DNA of 64,000 bases from Glandiceps talaboti (GCF_964340395.1 NC_135569.1:15258519-15322518), one strand, 5' to 3'. Shown: positions 48,801 to 59,658, numbered from the stretch's first letter. Translations and numbers: made by a program. The notes: generated by a model from the letters alone, not told the origin.

Positions 48801-51800
48801 CTTCTTAATACATGGTAATGGTTATGTGGCACTTCTTAATATATGGTAATGGTTCTGTGGCACTTCTTTTGAAACTGACAAGTCAGTGAGAAACTAGAAA
48901 AAAAAGCATTTTAGTCCCAGAGTGAAAACTGCTTTGTAATAACACAAGACACTCATAAAAATGAAATGGCTAGTTGGGGTACAGGGTTATTTGTTTGTAG
49001 ACACTGGCTTACTTGAGTGAAACAGCTAGTTGGGGTACAGGGTTATTTATTTGTGATAACACAGACATTGACTTACTTGAGTGAAACAGCTAGTTGGGGT
49101 ACAGGGTTAGTTGTTTGTGATAACACAGACACTGACTTACTTGAGTGAAATGGCTAGTTGGGGTACAGGGTCATTCCTTTGTAGAAGTCTGTAAAACATT
49201 CCATTCCTAGGCAAGGATAAAATCAAATAACAAAACACTTAGTCTAATAATTAGAGAAGCACACAGCAGTGAAAGCCTCAATAGTTGTACAGAGTACTAT
49301 CCATTTCACAATTTTTATTCTTAGTTTTAGACTAATATATTTTGTTGTACTTGTTACAGCACACCTAGTGTCAGTAAAATACTTACAAATACACAAAAAC
49401 ATGGTAGTGAAAGTAACTATAGGTCTCAACTATTTATTTCACAATTTTTGTTCTTAGTTTTGGACTAATATATTTTGTTGTACTTGTTACAGCACGCCTA
49501 GTGTCAGTAAAATACTTAAAAATACACAAAAACATGGTAGTGAAAGTAACTTTAGGTCTCAACTATTTATTTCACATTTTTGTTCTTAGTTTTGACATAT
49601 TTATGTTGTTGAGTCTGTCTATTATAACAATAATAACAATAATTTGTGACTATAAGAGATGACAAAATATTACAGAAAAACATTTGATGATTTCAACAAC
49701 TTGCCTTTAATGTTCTAATCTTAATGTTTAATTTAAGATTTTCAAAAAAGTTATTAAAGTGACCAAATGGATGACAAATTGGAATTTATTTTGGATTTTT
49801 TCTTCATAAAACAACTGTCCTATGTTTTTCTACTTGAAAAAAACGAATCTGAAACAACATATACCAAGACCTTGTTTGTAACTCAATGAATTGCAAAAAG
49901 CTAGAAAGTGTCTGAAAAGTATTGTACATACGATGACAATAATTTTACACATTTTTTTTTCTTCAATTTTCGGCAATTTATTTTTTTTACAAACAAGGAT
50001 TTAGTACATGTTGTTTCACATTATTTTTCCAAGTACAAAAACACCGTAGAGTTGTTTTAGGTCTAGGAATAAACAAAATCAAAAATCAATATCACTGTTA
50101 TTCATATGGCCACTTTAATGCTTGAATGTCACTTCCAGTTTTACTTCAGCAGTAGTTGAGTATAAAAACAACTTAAATCTTTGACTAGTTTGCACCTCAA
50201 CTGGTTTCAAAATGCTTTGATTAAAATCACGTCATCTGTTTTAATTTACCTTAGTAGGAAAAATCCTGGTTTCCAAGTATTGCCACCAAAGAGGTAACCA
50301 TCCCAACTTTTAAAGAGAAGTACACCCTCTTTGTAGGGAGTGTGAGGTTTAGGTCTGTCACTGGTTGGTTTGTCACTAAGGTCTTCCCAATGTACTAGTG
50401 AGTATAGTATTAGGTTGACTTCAGATGGCTGTAAGTGAATTAATTAAAAGGATTGATGGTGTGAATTAATTAATTAATTAATTAATTAATTAATTAATTA
50501 TCATCTAGACTTGTATGTAATGGCATAACCAGTATGTTAAATTTTCCAGTTGCTTTTCAGTCATATCATAAAAGGAACTACTGGATATAAAGGGACTATC
50601 GCACAATGTCACACAAACTCAATAAGCAAACTTTGTTCGTTTAGAGGGGAGGGGGTCTGGTTTCAACGCGATTGCTATATATAAGGTTTTATTGCTTTAC
50701 TAGGCCACCGGCCCATATGCAAAAGGAGTACATAACATGAAACAAAAATAACATGCACTTATTGCACAGGTACAGAATTTATAAATGAAGTTCTCAATTT
50801 CACGCGATTGCTGAACTTCATTATCTCACTTCTAACCAAATTTCAACAAAAAACTTTCACTCCTTCATTTACAACTTACTACTGAGATGTTGATAAGTTG
50901 GTAAAAATTGACTTCTAATATGAGATATGGTGCTGGGTTTCTGGTAGTATTTTGTTTATCATCATGTTTTCGAATTACATCGATCGTATTGGTGTGACTG
51001 CTACAGTTTTCATCAAAGTTTACATCATATATAAATGTTTGATGTCTCACTTGTGAATGTTCGCTTAGTGGGAGGGGCAAGGGGTTTGACCAAAATGAAC
51101 AATGTTCGTTTGTTGAGCTTGTGCATCATTGTGCAAATGCCCTAAGTCACTTACTAAGCAGTGTATCTATGACAAGTGACGTCAGTAGGTAATAACATAG
51201 AAGAAGTATCATTAACATGCTGAAAACTGTTTTAAACAATGTCACACAACTAGAAATGTGAAAACATTCCAGCGAGATTTTGATGACAACCTCTACATGT
51301 AGTCTTATTCACTAACTGTCACAAATTTTTACACCCTTCTTTCTTACCTCACATCTACACTCCTGTGATGCAAATTTTCTAATTGTGATGAGTTGTGTTG
51401 TTGCATCACGTAGCACACTGGGGAGTTCCCTAGTACGACTACCATCCTCCATGGCTTTCATTAGCACTGACAAGAAATACCTAAAAACAAAATAAAAAAT
51501 ACATTGAACACCTCAGTTTTCTAAATTTAGTAGCAATCTAGTGATCCATGGCTTTAATAAGCACAGACAATAGATACCTAGTAATAAAACGAAAAAAATA
51601 CACTTCAAATTTGTGTAAGTTCAGTAGTGATTATTTACATGGCTTTCATAAGCTGATGTAGGAAATATCTTACAAACAAGCATTTCAACAGTTCAGCATT
51701 CAGTTCTTTGTTTCTGTCTACTTTTGCTATTGAACAAATTTCTGCCACTGCACCAACATTACAAACACTAACGCTAATTTGAGAGAGAATGTTATGTCTA

Positions 51801-54800
51801 TTTTAGAGATTGACATTCACATATCGTGTTCATTATATTTACATTCACACTTTGAGTATGGGCATAAAAATGAATGTTGAACACTTTAAGAAAATGACAC
51901 AGGGGAGGGAGAGGGGCTTTTACACAGGCATGGGTCCATACCAGCATGACTATGGTAATAGTAAATGTATAGATGTTTGTATACCTACCTCGTTAGTTGT
52001 TCATCTCCTGTAGTTAGCCAATATTGGTTTCTTCTATTAGTACACACTACAGTAATTGTTTGGTAATTGACACTTATCTGTAAATTTTAATAATTTATTC
52101 ATAACATTCAGAATACTGCACTAATTGTACATTTTTTTGACTGAATACATGTAGTTTTGTCTACCAAAATAAGTCTAGCTAACATACTCTTACATTATAA
52201 ATTATCATATTTCTATAGTCAGATGATCTGAAAAGTGTCAATGACAGTTGCACTGAATACAACAGGCCAAGTATTAAATTTATTAGCTGTAACTGGGGTA
52301 TTATTCTTTTGATCAGACCAACCTCCAATATATACTCTTAAAATTGTTAAAATGACATTAATTAGACATTGTACATGTCAAATAGAGATCTATTTTATCT
52401 ATAAGTAGTATTATAATACTAATAAGTTAAAATTGTGATCCACGGGTGCTGATTTTTGGGTGCGGACCCAAAAAGCAAGTCGATTGGATATATATTGCAC
52501 CATACTATGTGTACATGTCAGCTACACAAATATGTCTACCCACTAGGTGATTCAATACTGTTCAGGGTGTACAATATTATAAGTAATCACTGGAACCACA
52601 AGGTGATTCAATACTGTTCAGGGTGTACAATATTATAAGTAATCACTGGAACCACAAGGTGATTCAATACTGTTCAGGGTGTACAATATTATAAGTAATC
52701 ACTGGAACCACACAAGGTGATTTAATACTGTTCAGGGTGTACAATATTAAGTAATCACTGGAACCACAAGGTGATTCAATACTGTTCAGGGTGTACAATA
52801 TTATAAGTAATCACTGGAACCACACAAGGTGATTTAATACTGTTCAGGGTGTACAATATTAAGTAATCACTGGAACCACAAGGTGATTCAATACTGTTCA
52901 GGGTGTACAATATTATAAGTAATCACTGGAACCACACAAGGTGATTTAATACTTTTCAGGGTGTACAATATTAAGTAATCACTGGAACCACAAGGTGATT
53001 CAATACTGTTCAGGGTGTACAATATTATAAGTAATCACTGGAACCACACAAGGTGATTTAATACTGTTCAGGGTGTACAATATTAAGTAATCACTGGAAC
53101 CACAAGGTGATTCAATACTGTTCAGGGTGTACAATGTTACAAGTAATCACTGGAACCACAAGGTGATTCAATACTGTTCAGGGTGTACAATATTATAAGT
53201 AATCACTGGAACCACACGGTGATTTAATACTGTTCAGGGTGTACAATGTTATAAGTAATCACTGGAACCACACAAGGTGATTTAATACTGTTCAGGGTGT
53301 ACAATATTATAAGTAATCACTGGAACCACACAAGGTGATTCAATACTGTTCAGGGTGTACAATATTATAAGTATTCACTGGAACCACAAGGTGATTCAAT
53401 ACTGTTCAGGGTGTACAATATTATAAGTAATCACTGGAACCACAAGGTGATTCAATACTGTTCAGGGTGTACAATATTATAAGTAATCACTGGAACCACA
53501 AGGTGATTCAATACTGTTCAGGGTGTACAATATTATAAGTAATCACTGGAACCACAAGGTGATTCAATACTGTTCAGGGTGTACAATATTATAAGTAATC
53601 ACTGGAACCACAAGGTGATTCAATACTGTTCAGTGTGTACAATATTATAAGTAATCACTGGAACCACAAGGTGATTCAATACTGTTCAGGGTGTACAAGT
53701 AATCACTGGAACCACAAGGTGATTTAATACTGTTCAGGGTGTACAATATTATAAGTAATCACTGGAACCACAAGGTGATTCAATACTGTTCAGGGTGTAC
53801 AATATTATAAGTAATCACTGGAACCACAAGGTGATTCAATACTGTTCAGGGTGTACAATGTACAATATTACAAGTAATCACTGGAACCACAAGGTGATTC
53901 AATACTGTTCAGGGTGTACAATATTATAAGTAATCACTGGAACCACAAGGTGATTCAATACTGTTCAGGGTGTACAATATTATAAGTAATCACTGGAACC
54001 ACAAGGTGATTCAATACTGTTCAGGGTGTACAATATTATAAGTAATCACTGGAACCACAAGGTGATTTAATACTGTTCAGGGTGTACAATATTATAAGTA
54101 TTCACTGGAAACACAAGGTGATTCAATACTGTTCAGGGTGTACAATATTATAAGTAATCACTGGAACCACAAGGTGATTCAATACTGTTCAGGGTGTACA
54201 ATATTATAAGTAATCACTGGAACCACAAGGTGATTCAATACTGTTCAGGGTGTACAATATTATAAGTAATCACTGGAACCACAAGGTGATTCAATACTGT
54301 TCAGGGTGTACAGTATTACAAGTAATCACTGGAACCACAAGGTGATTCAATACTGTTCAGGGTGTACAATATTATAAGTAATCACTGGAACCACAAGGTG
54401 ATTCAATACTGTTCATGGTGTACAATATTACAAGTAATCACTGGAACCACAGGGTGATTCAATACTGTTCATGGTGTACAATATTATAAGTAATCACTGG
54501 AACCACAAGGTGATTTAATACTGTTCAGGGTGTACAATATTATAAGTATTCACTGGAAACACACAAGGTGATTCAATACTGTTCAGGGTGTACAATATTA
54601 TAAGTAATCACTGGAACCACAAGGTGATTCAATACTGTTCAGGGTGTACAATATTATAAGTAATCACTGGAACCACAAGGTGATTCAATACTGTTCATGG
54701 TGTACAATATTACAAGTAATCACTGGAACCACAAGGTGATTCAATACTGTTCAGGGTGTACAATATTACAAGTAATCACTGGAACCACAAGGTGATTCAA

Positions 54801-57800
54801 TACTGTTCAGGGTGTACAATATTATAAGTATTCACTGGAAACACACAAGGTGATTCAATACTGTTCAGGGTGTACAATATTATAAGTAATCACTGGAACC
54901 ACAAGGTGATTCAATACTGTTCAGGGTGTACAATATTATAAGTAATCACTGGAACCACAAGGTGATTCAATACTGTTCAGGGTGTACAATATTACAAGTA
55001 ATCACTGGAACCACAAGGTGATTTAATACAGTTCAGGGTGTACAATATTATAAGTATTCACTGGAACCACAAGGTGATTTAATACTGTTCAGGGTGTACA
55101 ATATTATAAGTAATCACTGGAACCACAAGGTGATTCAATACTGTTCAGGGTGTACAATATTATAAGTAATCACTGGAACCACAAGGTGATTCAATACTGT
55201 TCAGGGTGTACAATATTATAAGTAATCACTGGAACCACAAGGTGATTCAATACTGTTCAGGGTGTACAATATTATAAGTAATCACTGGAACCACAAGGTG
55301 ATTCAATACTGTTCAGGGTGTACAATATTATAAGTAATCACTGGAACCACAAGGTGATTCAATACTGTTCAGGGTGTACAATATTACAAGTAATCACTGG
55401 AACCACAAGGTGATTCAATACTGTTCAGGGTGTACAATATTACAAGTAATCACTGGAACCACAAGGTGATTCAATACTGTTCAGGGTGTACAATATTATA
55501 AGTATTCACTGGAAACACACAAGGTGATTCAATACTGTTCAGGGTGTACAATATTATAAGTAATCACTGGAACCACAAGGTGATTCAATACTGTTCAGGG
55601 TGTACAATATTATAAGTAATCACTGGAACCACAAGGTGATTCAATACTGTTCAGGGTGTACAATATTACAAGTAATCACTGGAACCACAAGGTGATTTAA
55701 TACAGTTCAGGGTGTACAATATTATAAGTATTCACTGGAACCACAAGGTGATTTAATACTGTTCAGGGTGTACAATATTATAAGTAATCACTGGAACCAC
55801 AAGGTGATTCAATACTGTTCAGGGTGTACAATATTATAAGTAATCACTGGAACCACAAGGTGATTCAATACTGTTCAGGGTGTACAATATTATAAGTAAT
55901 CACTGGAACCACAAGGTGATTCAATACTGTTCAGGGTGTACAATATTATAAGTAATCACTGGAACCACAAGGTGATTCAATACTGTTCAGGGTGTACAAT
56001 ATTATAAGTAATCACTGGAACCACAAGGTGATTCAATACTGTTCAGGGTGTACAGTATTACAAGTAATCACTGGAACCACAAGGTGATTCAATACTGTTC
56101 AGGGTGTACAATATTATAAGTAATCACTGGAACCACAAGGTGATTCAATACTGTTCAGGGTGTACAATATTATAAGTATTCACTGGAAACACAAGGTGAT
56201 TCAATACTGTTCAGGGTGTACAATATTACAAGTAATCACTGGAACCACAAGGTGATTCAATACTGTTCAGGGTGTACAATATTTTAAGTAATCACTGGAA
56301 CCACAAGGTGATTCAATACTGTTCAGGGTGTACAATATTATAAGTAATCACTGGAACCACAAGGTGATTTAATACTGTTCAGGGTGTACAATATTATAAG
56401 TAATCACTGGAACCACAAGGTGATTCAATACTGTTCAGGGTGTACAATATTATAAGTAATCACTGGAACCACAAGGTGATTCAATACTGTTCAGGGTGTA
56501 CAATATTACAAGTAATCACTGGAACCACAAGGTGATTCAATACTGTTCAGGGTGTACAGTATTACAAGTAATCACTGGAACCACAAGGTGATTTAATACT
56601 GTTCAGGGTGTACAATATTACAAGTAATCACTGGAACCACAAGGTGATTCAATACTGTTCAGGGTGTACAATATTATAAGTAATCACTGGAACCACAAGG
56701 TGATTCAATACTGTTCAGGGTGTACAATATTATAAGTAATCACTGGAACCACAAGGTGATTTAATACTGTTCAGGGTGTACAGTATTACAAGTAATCACT
56801 GGAACCACAAGGTGATTTAATACTGTTCAGGGTGTACAATATTACAAGTAATCACTGGAACCACAAGGTGATTCAATACTGTTCAGGGTGTACAATATTA
56901 TAAGTAATCACTGGAACCACAAGGTGATTCAATACTGTTCGGGGTGTACAATATTATAAGTAATCACTGGAACCACAAGGTGATTCAATACTGTTCAGGG
57001 TGTACAATATTATAAGTAATCACTGGAACCACAAGGTGATTCAATACTGTTCAGGGTGTACAATATTATAAGTAATCACTGGAACCACAAGGTGATTCAA
57101 TACTGTTCAGGGTGTACAATATTATAAGTAATCACTGGAACCACAAGGTGATTTAATACTGTTCAGGGTGTACAATATTACAAGTAATCACTGGAACCAC
57201 AAGGTGATTCACTACTGTTCAGGGTGTACAATATTATAAGTAATCACTGGAACCACAAGGTGATTCAATACTGTTCAGGGTGTACAATATTATAAGTAAT
57301 CACTGGAACCACAAGGTGATTCAATACTGTTCAGGGTGTACAATATTATAAGTAATCACTGGAACCACAAGGTGATTCAATACTGTTCATGGTGTACAAT
57401 ATTATAAGTAATCACTGGAACCACAAGGTGATTCAATACTGTTCAGGGTGTACAATATTATAAGTAATCACTGGAACCACAAGGTGATTCAATACTGTTC
57501 AGGGTGTACAGTATTACAAGTAATCACTGGAACCACAAGGTGATTTAATACTGTTCGGGGTGTACAGTATTACAAGTAATCACTGGAACCACAAGGTGAT
57601 TTAATACTGTTCGGGGTGTACAGTATTACAAGTAATCACTGGAACCACAAGGTGATTTAATACTGTTCGGGGTGTACAGTATTACAAGTAATCACTGGAA
57701 CCACAAGGTGATTCAATACTGTTCGGGGTGTACAGTATTACAAGTAATCACTGGAACCACAAGGTGATTTAATACTGTTCGGGGTGTACAATATTACAAG

Positions 57801-59171
57801 TAATCACTGGAACCACAAGGTGATTTAATACTGTTCGGGGTGTACAATATTACAAGTAATCACTGGAACCACAAGGTGATTCAATACTGTTCAGGGTGTA
57901 CAATATTATAAGTAATCACTGGAACCACAAGGTGATTTAATACTGTTCAGGGTGTACAATATTATAAGTAATCACTGGAACCACAAGGTGATTCAATACT
58001 GTTCAGGGTGTACAATATTATAAGTAATCACTGGAATCACAAGGTGATTCAATACTGTTCAGGGTGTACAATATTATAAGTAATCACTGGAACCACAAGG
58101 TGATTTAATACTGTTCAGGGTGTACAATATTATAAGTAATCACTGGAACCACAAGGTGATTCAATACTGTTCAGGGTGTACAATATTATAAGTAATCACT
58201 GGAACCACAAGGTGATTCAATACTGTTCAGGGTGTACAATATTACAAGTAATCACTGGAACCACAAGGTGATTCAATACTGTTCAGGGTGTACAATATTA
58301 TAAGTAATCACTGGAACCACAAGGTGATTCAATACTGTTCAGGGTGTACAATATTATAAGTAATCACTGGAACCACAAGGTGATTTAATACTGTTCAGGG
58401 TGTACAATATTATAAGTAATCACTGGAACCACAAGGTGATTCAATACTGTTCAGGGTGTACAATATTATAAGTAATCACTGGAACCACAAGGTGATTCAA
58501 TACTGTTCAGGGTGTACAATATTATAAGTAATCACTGGAACCACAAGGTGATTCAATACTGTTCAGGGTGTACAATATTACAAGTAATCACTGGAACCAC
58601 AAGGTGATTCAATACTGTTCAGGGTGTACAATATTATAAGTAATCACTGGAACCACAAGGTGATTCAATACTGTTCAGGGTGTACAATATTATAAGTAAT
58701 CACTGGAACCACAAGGTGATTCAATACTGTTCAGGGTGTACAATATTATAAGTAATCACTGGAATCACAAGGTGATTCAATACTGTTCAGGGTGTACAAT
58801 ATTACAAGTAATCACTGGAACCACAAGGTGATTCAATACTGTTCAGGGTGTAGTAATCACTGGAACCACAAGGATTACATAGGATTATTCTTCTGTTCAG
58901 AACAAACTTTTTCTTTCACTCTGCCAGACAAATGTTTTATCACATAAACTTTAATCTTAAACTAAAATAGACCTTTGAGTTAACTAAATGTGAAATAAAT
59001 GCTAGAAAGTAAGTTTTCAACATTAAATTTTGTTTTGAAATATTACAATAATGGCAAAGGTAACTATGGGTAAATGATATCAAAGGAAATGTGTAGATAT
59101 ACTTACTGATAAATAGTCTAGTTCATTGTATGGTATGATTACTTCTGTATGGTACAATGTCTGACCACTGC
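36710..59171 (-). CDS. PLEKHM2: PLEKHM2 (SKIP) ortholog, C-terminal third, eight exons
   Basis: Eight minus-strand exons with consensus acceptors and donors join in compatible phases into about 325 residues. They follow human PLEKHM2 from roughly residue 655 to 970 as I remember it: PYNELDY (human SYNELDY), VVCTNRRNQ, ASQECRCE, LVHWED, KEG at the PH start, GGCRR, EWLHSICSAVS at the PH C-terminal helix, SPCIACCMVLT, CHEDIQTGFFR.LG and WVVYFNS. PLEKHM2 is a lysosomal adaptor: its N-terminal RUN domain binds ARL8 and its WD motifs bind kinesin-1 light chain, moving lysosomes outward. That N-terminal half should lie right of 59171, mostly outside the window. The last exon (about 50 residues in vertebrates) was not found. 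Introns are strongly expanded by satellites: the 9.3-kb intron 36833-46101 and the 7.0-kb intron 52078-59106 are mostly tandem repeats. No in-frame stop or broken splice site is seen. Confidence 0.9.
38737..44530. repeat. 48-bp minisatellite with higher-order structure, in a PLEKHM2 intron
   Basis: About 115-120 units with ACACAGGGGTACCCACACTG and TTCCACTGYGATGTAAC. Between about 39660 and 40400 a TATGCACTTC variant recurs every 144 bp (three units) or a multiple. From about 42000 to 43460 a 111-bp dimer dominates (a 49-bp unit plus a 62-bp unit carrying ACTAATATTTATACTATTCT). Each unit holds the palindrome GGGTACCC. The left edge (38625-38700) has partly inverted copies. Because 48 is divisible by three, the minus strand shows repetitive frames; they are not genes. 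Confidence 0.97.
44547..46163. repeat. 61-bp minisatellite built from a PLEKHM2 exon end and its donor
   Basis: About 26 units. On the minus strand each reads GGTATTACTGTAGACCC, then GATAATAGACACTACTGTAT, then AGTG-GTAAGTAGAAGACATT. This is the 3' end of exon 46102-46284 fused to its donor; the last unit lies inside that exon. Proximal units keep GTAAGTAG; some distal ones have GTAGATAG. A 61-bp unit would shift the reading frame if retained. Confidence 0.95.
46102..46284 (-). CDS. PLEKHM2: PLEKHM2 exon, start of the second PH-like region
   Basis: 61 codons, phase 0 at both ends, from acceptor tttcacacag to donor gtaagtag. Residues include SPCIACCMVLTKQKLIMCHE and end NRHYCIV, matching the vertebrate segment SPCIPCCLVLT...CHED...EYCVLEF. 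The donor assigned is the first of a tandem series of near-identical donors. Confidence 0.88.
46323..46719. mobile_element. MITE with about 30-bp inverted termini
   Basis: The left terminus TTATAGCATTACCAATTCCA then GTGAATTTTGT is mirrored by 46690-46719. About 400 bp, relatively GC-rich inside, no transposase. It sits about 40 bp upstream of the PLEKHM2 exon acceptor at 46284. Confidence 0.75.
46726..46867. mobile_element. Near-perfect hairpin (foldback MITE)
   Basis: A 142-bp palindrome whose arms start AACAATAATGTACGCCCTCC. The arms carry CCATAATGG repeats and AGCAAACTTTG, with a short loop around CGGCTGTCGCC. It lies directly next to the preceding MITE. Confidence 0.85.
46940..47458. repeat. 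Degenerate tetranucleotide tract
   Basis: Mixed TGAT, GAAT and GGAT repeats, reaching the donor of the next PLEKHM2 exon. The core is interrupted by the duplicated block at 47263-47362. Confidence 0.85.
47263..47362. repeat. Direct repeat flanking a PLEKHM2 exon, left copy
   Basis: About 100 bp (GAAATGTTTCTTACATTA, then ATTATACTCCTTTATACAAA) recur at 47805-47905 with few differences. The exon 47459-47618 lies between the copies. Confidence 0.85.
47459..47618 (-). CDS. PLEKHM2: PLEKHM2 exon, PH domain C-terminal half
   Basis: 160 bp, phase 2 in (codon A-AG split upstream) and phase 0 out, acceptor gttcatag, donor gtaagtat. The peptide runs SGDFGGCRRVRGGEKPYSFE to EVSEWLHSICSAVSLG. The W in the last helix is the conserved PH-domain tryptophan. 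GGCRR matches human PLEKHM2. Confidence 0.9.
48344..48592 (-). mobile_element. MITE, 'GGAACTTGC' family copy 2
   Basis: Inverted copy of 36173-36410, with TGCATCATGGGAAATG and TGAGCATGCTCAGTCTGG; both ends carry the GGGAACTT-type terminus. Confidence 0.65.
48963..49188. repeat. Tandem repeat made of a PLEKHM2 exon end and its donor
   Basis: Four units of about 57-64 bp, the last being the real exon 49141-49188. On the minus strand each carries AACCCTGTACCCCAACTAGC followed by TCACTCAA-gtaag. The exon-like part is kept in every unit. Confidence 0.85.
49141..49188 (-). CDS. PLEKHM2: PLEKHM2 48-bp mini-exon in the PH domain
   Basis: Acceptor atgttttacag, donor gtaagtca. The split codons on both sides are satisfied (AG-A and AA-A). 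It encodes LLQRNDPVPQLAISL between FFLLR and KSGDFGG, filling the gap seen against vertebrate PLEKHM2 (human ...LYQY...DVIPLLSVNM). It is too short to show as an open frame but fits in position, phase and sequence. Confidence 0.8.
49270..49600. repeat. 133-bp tandem duplication
   Basis: About 2.5 copies of a unit with TTTGTTGTACTTGTTACAGC, ACACCTAGTGTCAGTAAAAT and AACATGGTAGTGAAAGTAAC. In intron sequence; TTGTTACAG is acceptor-like on the plus strand only. Confidence 0.9.
49754..50118. mobile_element. MITE, 'AAAGTCACCATATGGAT' family copy 2
   Basis: Ends TTAAAGTGACCAAATGGATG and the complement of TTCATATGGCCACTTTAA. The interior shares ACAAACAAGGATTTAGTACA and TGTTGTTTCACATT with 30617-30956. 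Confidence 0.7.
50250..50428 (-). CDS. PLEKHM2: PLEKHM2 exon, start of the PH domain
   Basis: 179 bp, phase 0 in and phase 2 out, acceptor cacttacag, donor gtaaatta. The peptide starts PSEVNLILYSLVHWEDLSDK, then KEGVLLFKSWDGYLFGG and WKPGFFLL, matching human LVHWED, KEGWLHYK and HWKTCFVVL. Confidence 0.9.
50461..50502. repeat. TTAA microsatellite
   Basis: About ten perfect AATT-type tetranucleotide units. Confidence 0.9.
50591..51143. mobile_element. MITE, 'CACAATGTCACACAA' family copy 2
   Basis: Termini AGGGACTATCGCACAATGTC and the complement of CATCATTGTGCAAATGCCCT. Homologous to 29935-30392. A 126-bp retroposon is nested inside at 50677-50802. Confidence 0.65.
50677..50802 (-). mobile_element. 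Short retroposon with 10-bp target duplication
   Basis: The insertion is bounded by CGCGATTGCT on both sides (50667-50676 and 50803-50812). On the minus strand it ends GGCCTAGTAAAGCAATAAAA, a LINE/SINE-like 3' end with AATAAA. The homologous MITE copy at 29935 is uninterrupted there (ATGCAATTACTGAACTTC). Confidence 0.75.
51348..51480 (-). CDS. PLEKHM2: PLEKHM2 exon upstream of the PH domain
   Basis: 133 bp, phase 2 in and phase 0 out, acceptor ttgtttttag, donor gtaagaaa. The peptide YFLSVLMKAMEDGSRTRELP to FASQECRCE follows human FFLASLKSAM...FVAQESKCE. Confidence 0.88.
51449..51685. repeat. Triplicated PLEKHM2 exon start with acceptor
   Basis: The first 35 bp of exon 51348-51480 plus the adjacent intron occur three times at periods of 97 and 91 bp (CATGGCTTT at 51450, 51547 and 51638). 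On the minus strand the second copy reads ctag-GTATCTATTGTCTGTGC and the third GATATTTCCTACATCAGC, degraded versions of the real ttag-GTATTTCTTGTCAGTGC. Confidence 0.75.
51989..52077 (-). CDS. PLEKHM2: PLEKHM2 exon, CTNRR motif
   Basis: 89 bp, phase 0 in and phase 2 out, acceptor aatttacag, donor gtaggtat. The peptide ISVNYQTITVVCTNRRNQYW then LTTGDEQLT matches human ...VKLVCTNRRKQF... Confidence 0.88.
52541..58870. repeat. 56-bp minisatellite filling a PLEKHM2 intron
   Basis: About 113 units of AAGGTGATTCAATACTGTTC then AGGGTGTACAATATTATAAG and TAATCACTGGAACCAC. Length variants of 54 and 58 bp alternate at 52690-53100. A block at about 57540-57860 is fixed for TTCGGGGTG, and a seven-unit stretch around 54830-55120 recurs near 55490-55780, showing segmental copying within the array. 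It occupies about 90% of the intron 52078-59106. Confidence 0.97.
58871..59106. other. Intron remainder next to the 56-bp array
   Basis: Ordinary AT-rich intron sequence up to the donor of exon 59107-59171; nothing else seen. Confidence 0.5.
59107..59171 (-). CDS. PLEKHM2: PLEKHM2 exon, PYNELDY motif
   Basis: 65 bp, phase 1 in and phase 0 out, acceptor ttatttcag, donor gtaagtat. The peptide SGQTLYHTEVIIPYNELDYL ends in S. YNELDY is identical to the human motif. The next upstream exon was not identified with confidence; a 28-bp candidate at about 59397-59424 (minus, donor gtaagc) fits the phase but has no other support. Confidence 0.85.
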
Positions 59172-59658
59172 CTGAAATAAAAAAAAAAAATGATATAAAG
59201 ATTTATAATTATATAGGTTTTGTGGTTGTACGGTACTATATGGGCCAACTTGGGAGATAAGCAAGTCCTGCAAAACCCTTGAAGGTCCGTAAACCGTACT
59301 ACCAAGGTCTGCAAAACCCATATCCAAATTCCAATCTGTATAGGTTTTATCATATATATGAAGTGTTAAAATACATTAGAAAAAAAGTTATTTTGCTTAC
59401 TTGGAGAAGATAATGATTTTAACAATTCTCACAACTGACATTTGGGCAAGGTGTGCCTGGGTGCAATACAGTAAATTATTGCATGACTGTGAGTGTGAGG
59501 GCGCTGTCCACCATTGAATTACAATGGAGGTGATATGGCTGAGACAGTGTATATGCTGTCACTGTCACCCTTCAAGCATGCCTTTTGTTTTAAACTCTTT
59601 CTGAAGACTGTCAAATGTTGTGCAAAATGATACTTTGGGTCTTTGCGGTTATTTGCAA

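Noticed and set aside
33481-58870. Regular arrays resembling a CRISPR locus
   Set aside because: Units are contiguous tandem copies without unique spacers, and the genome is eukaryotic.
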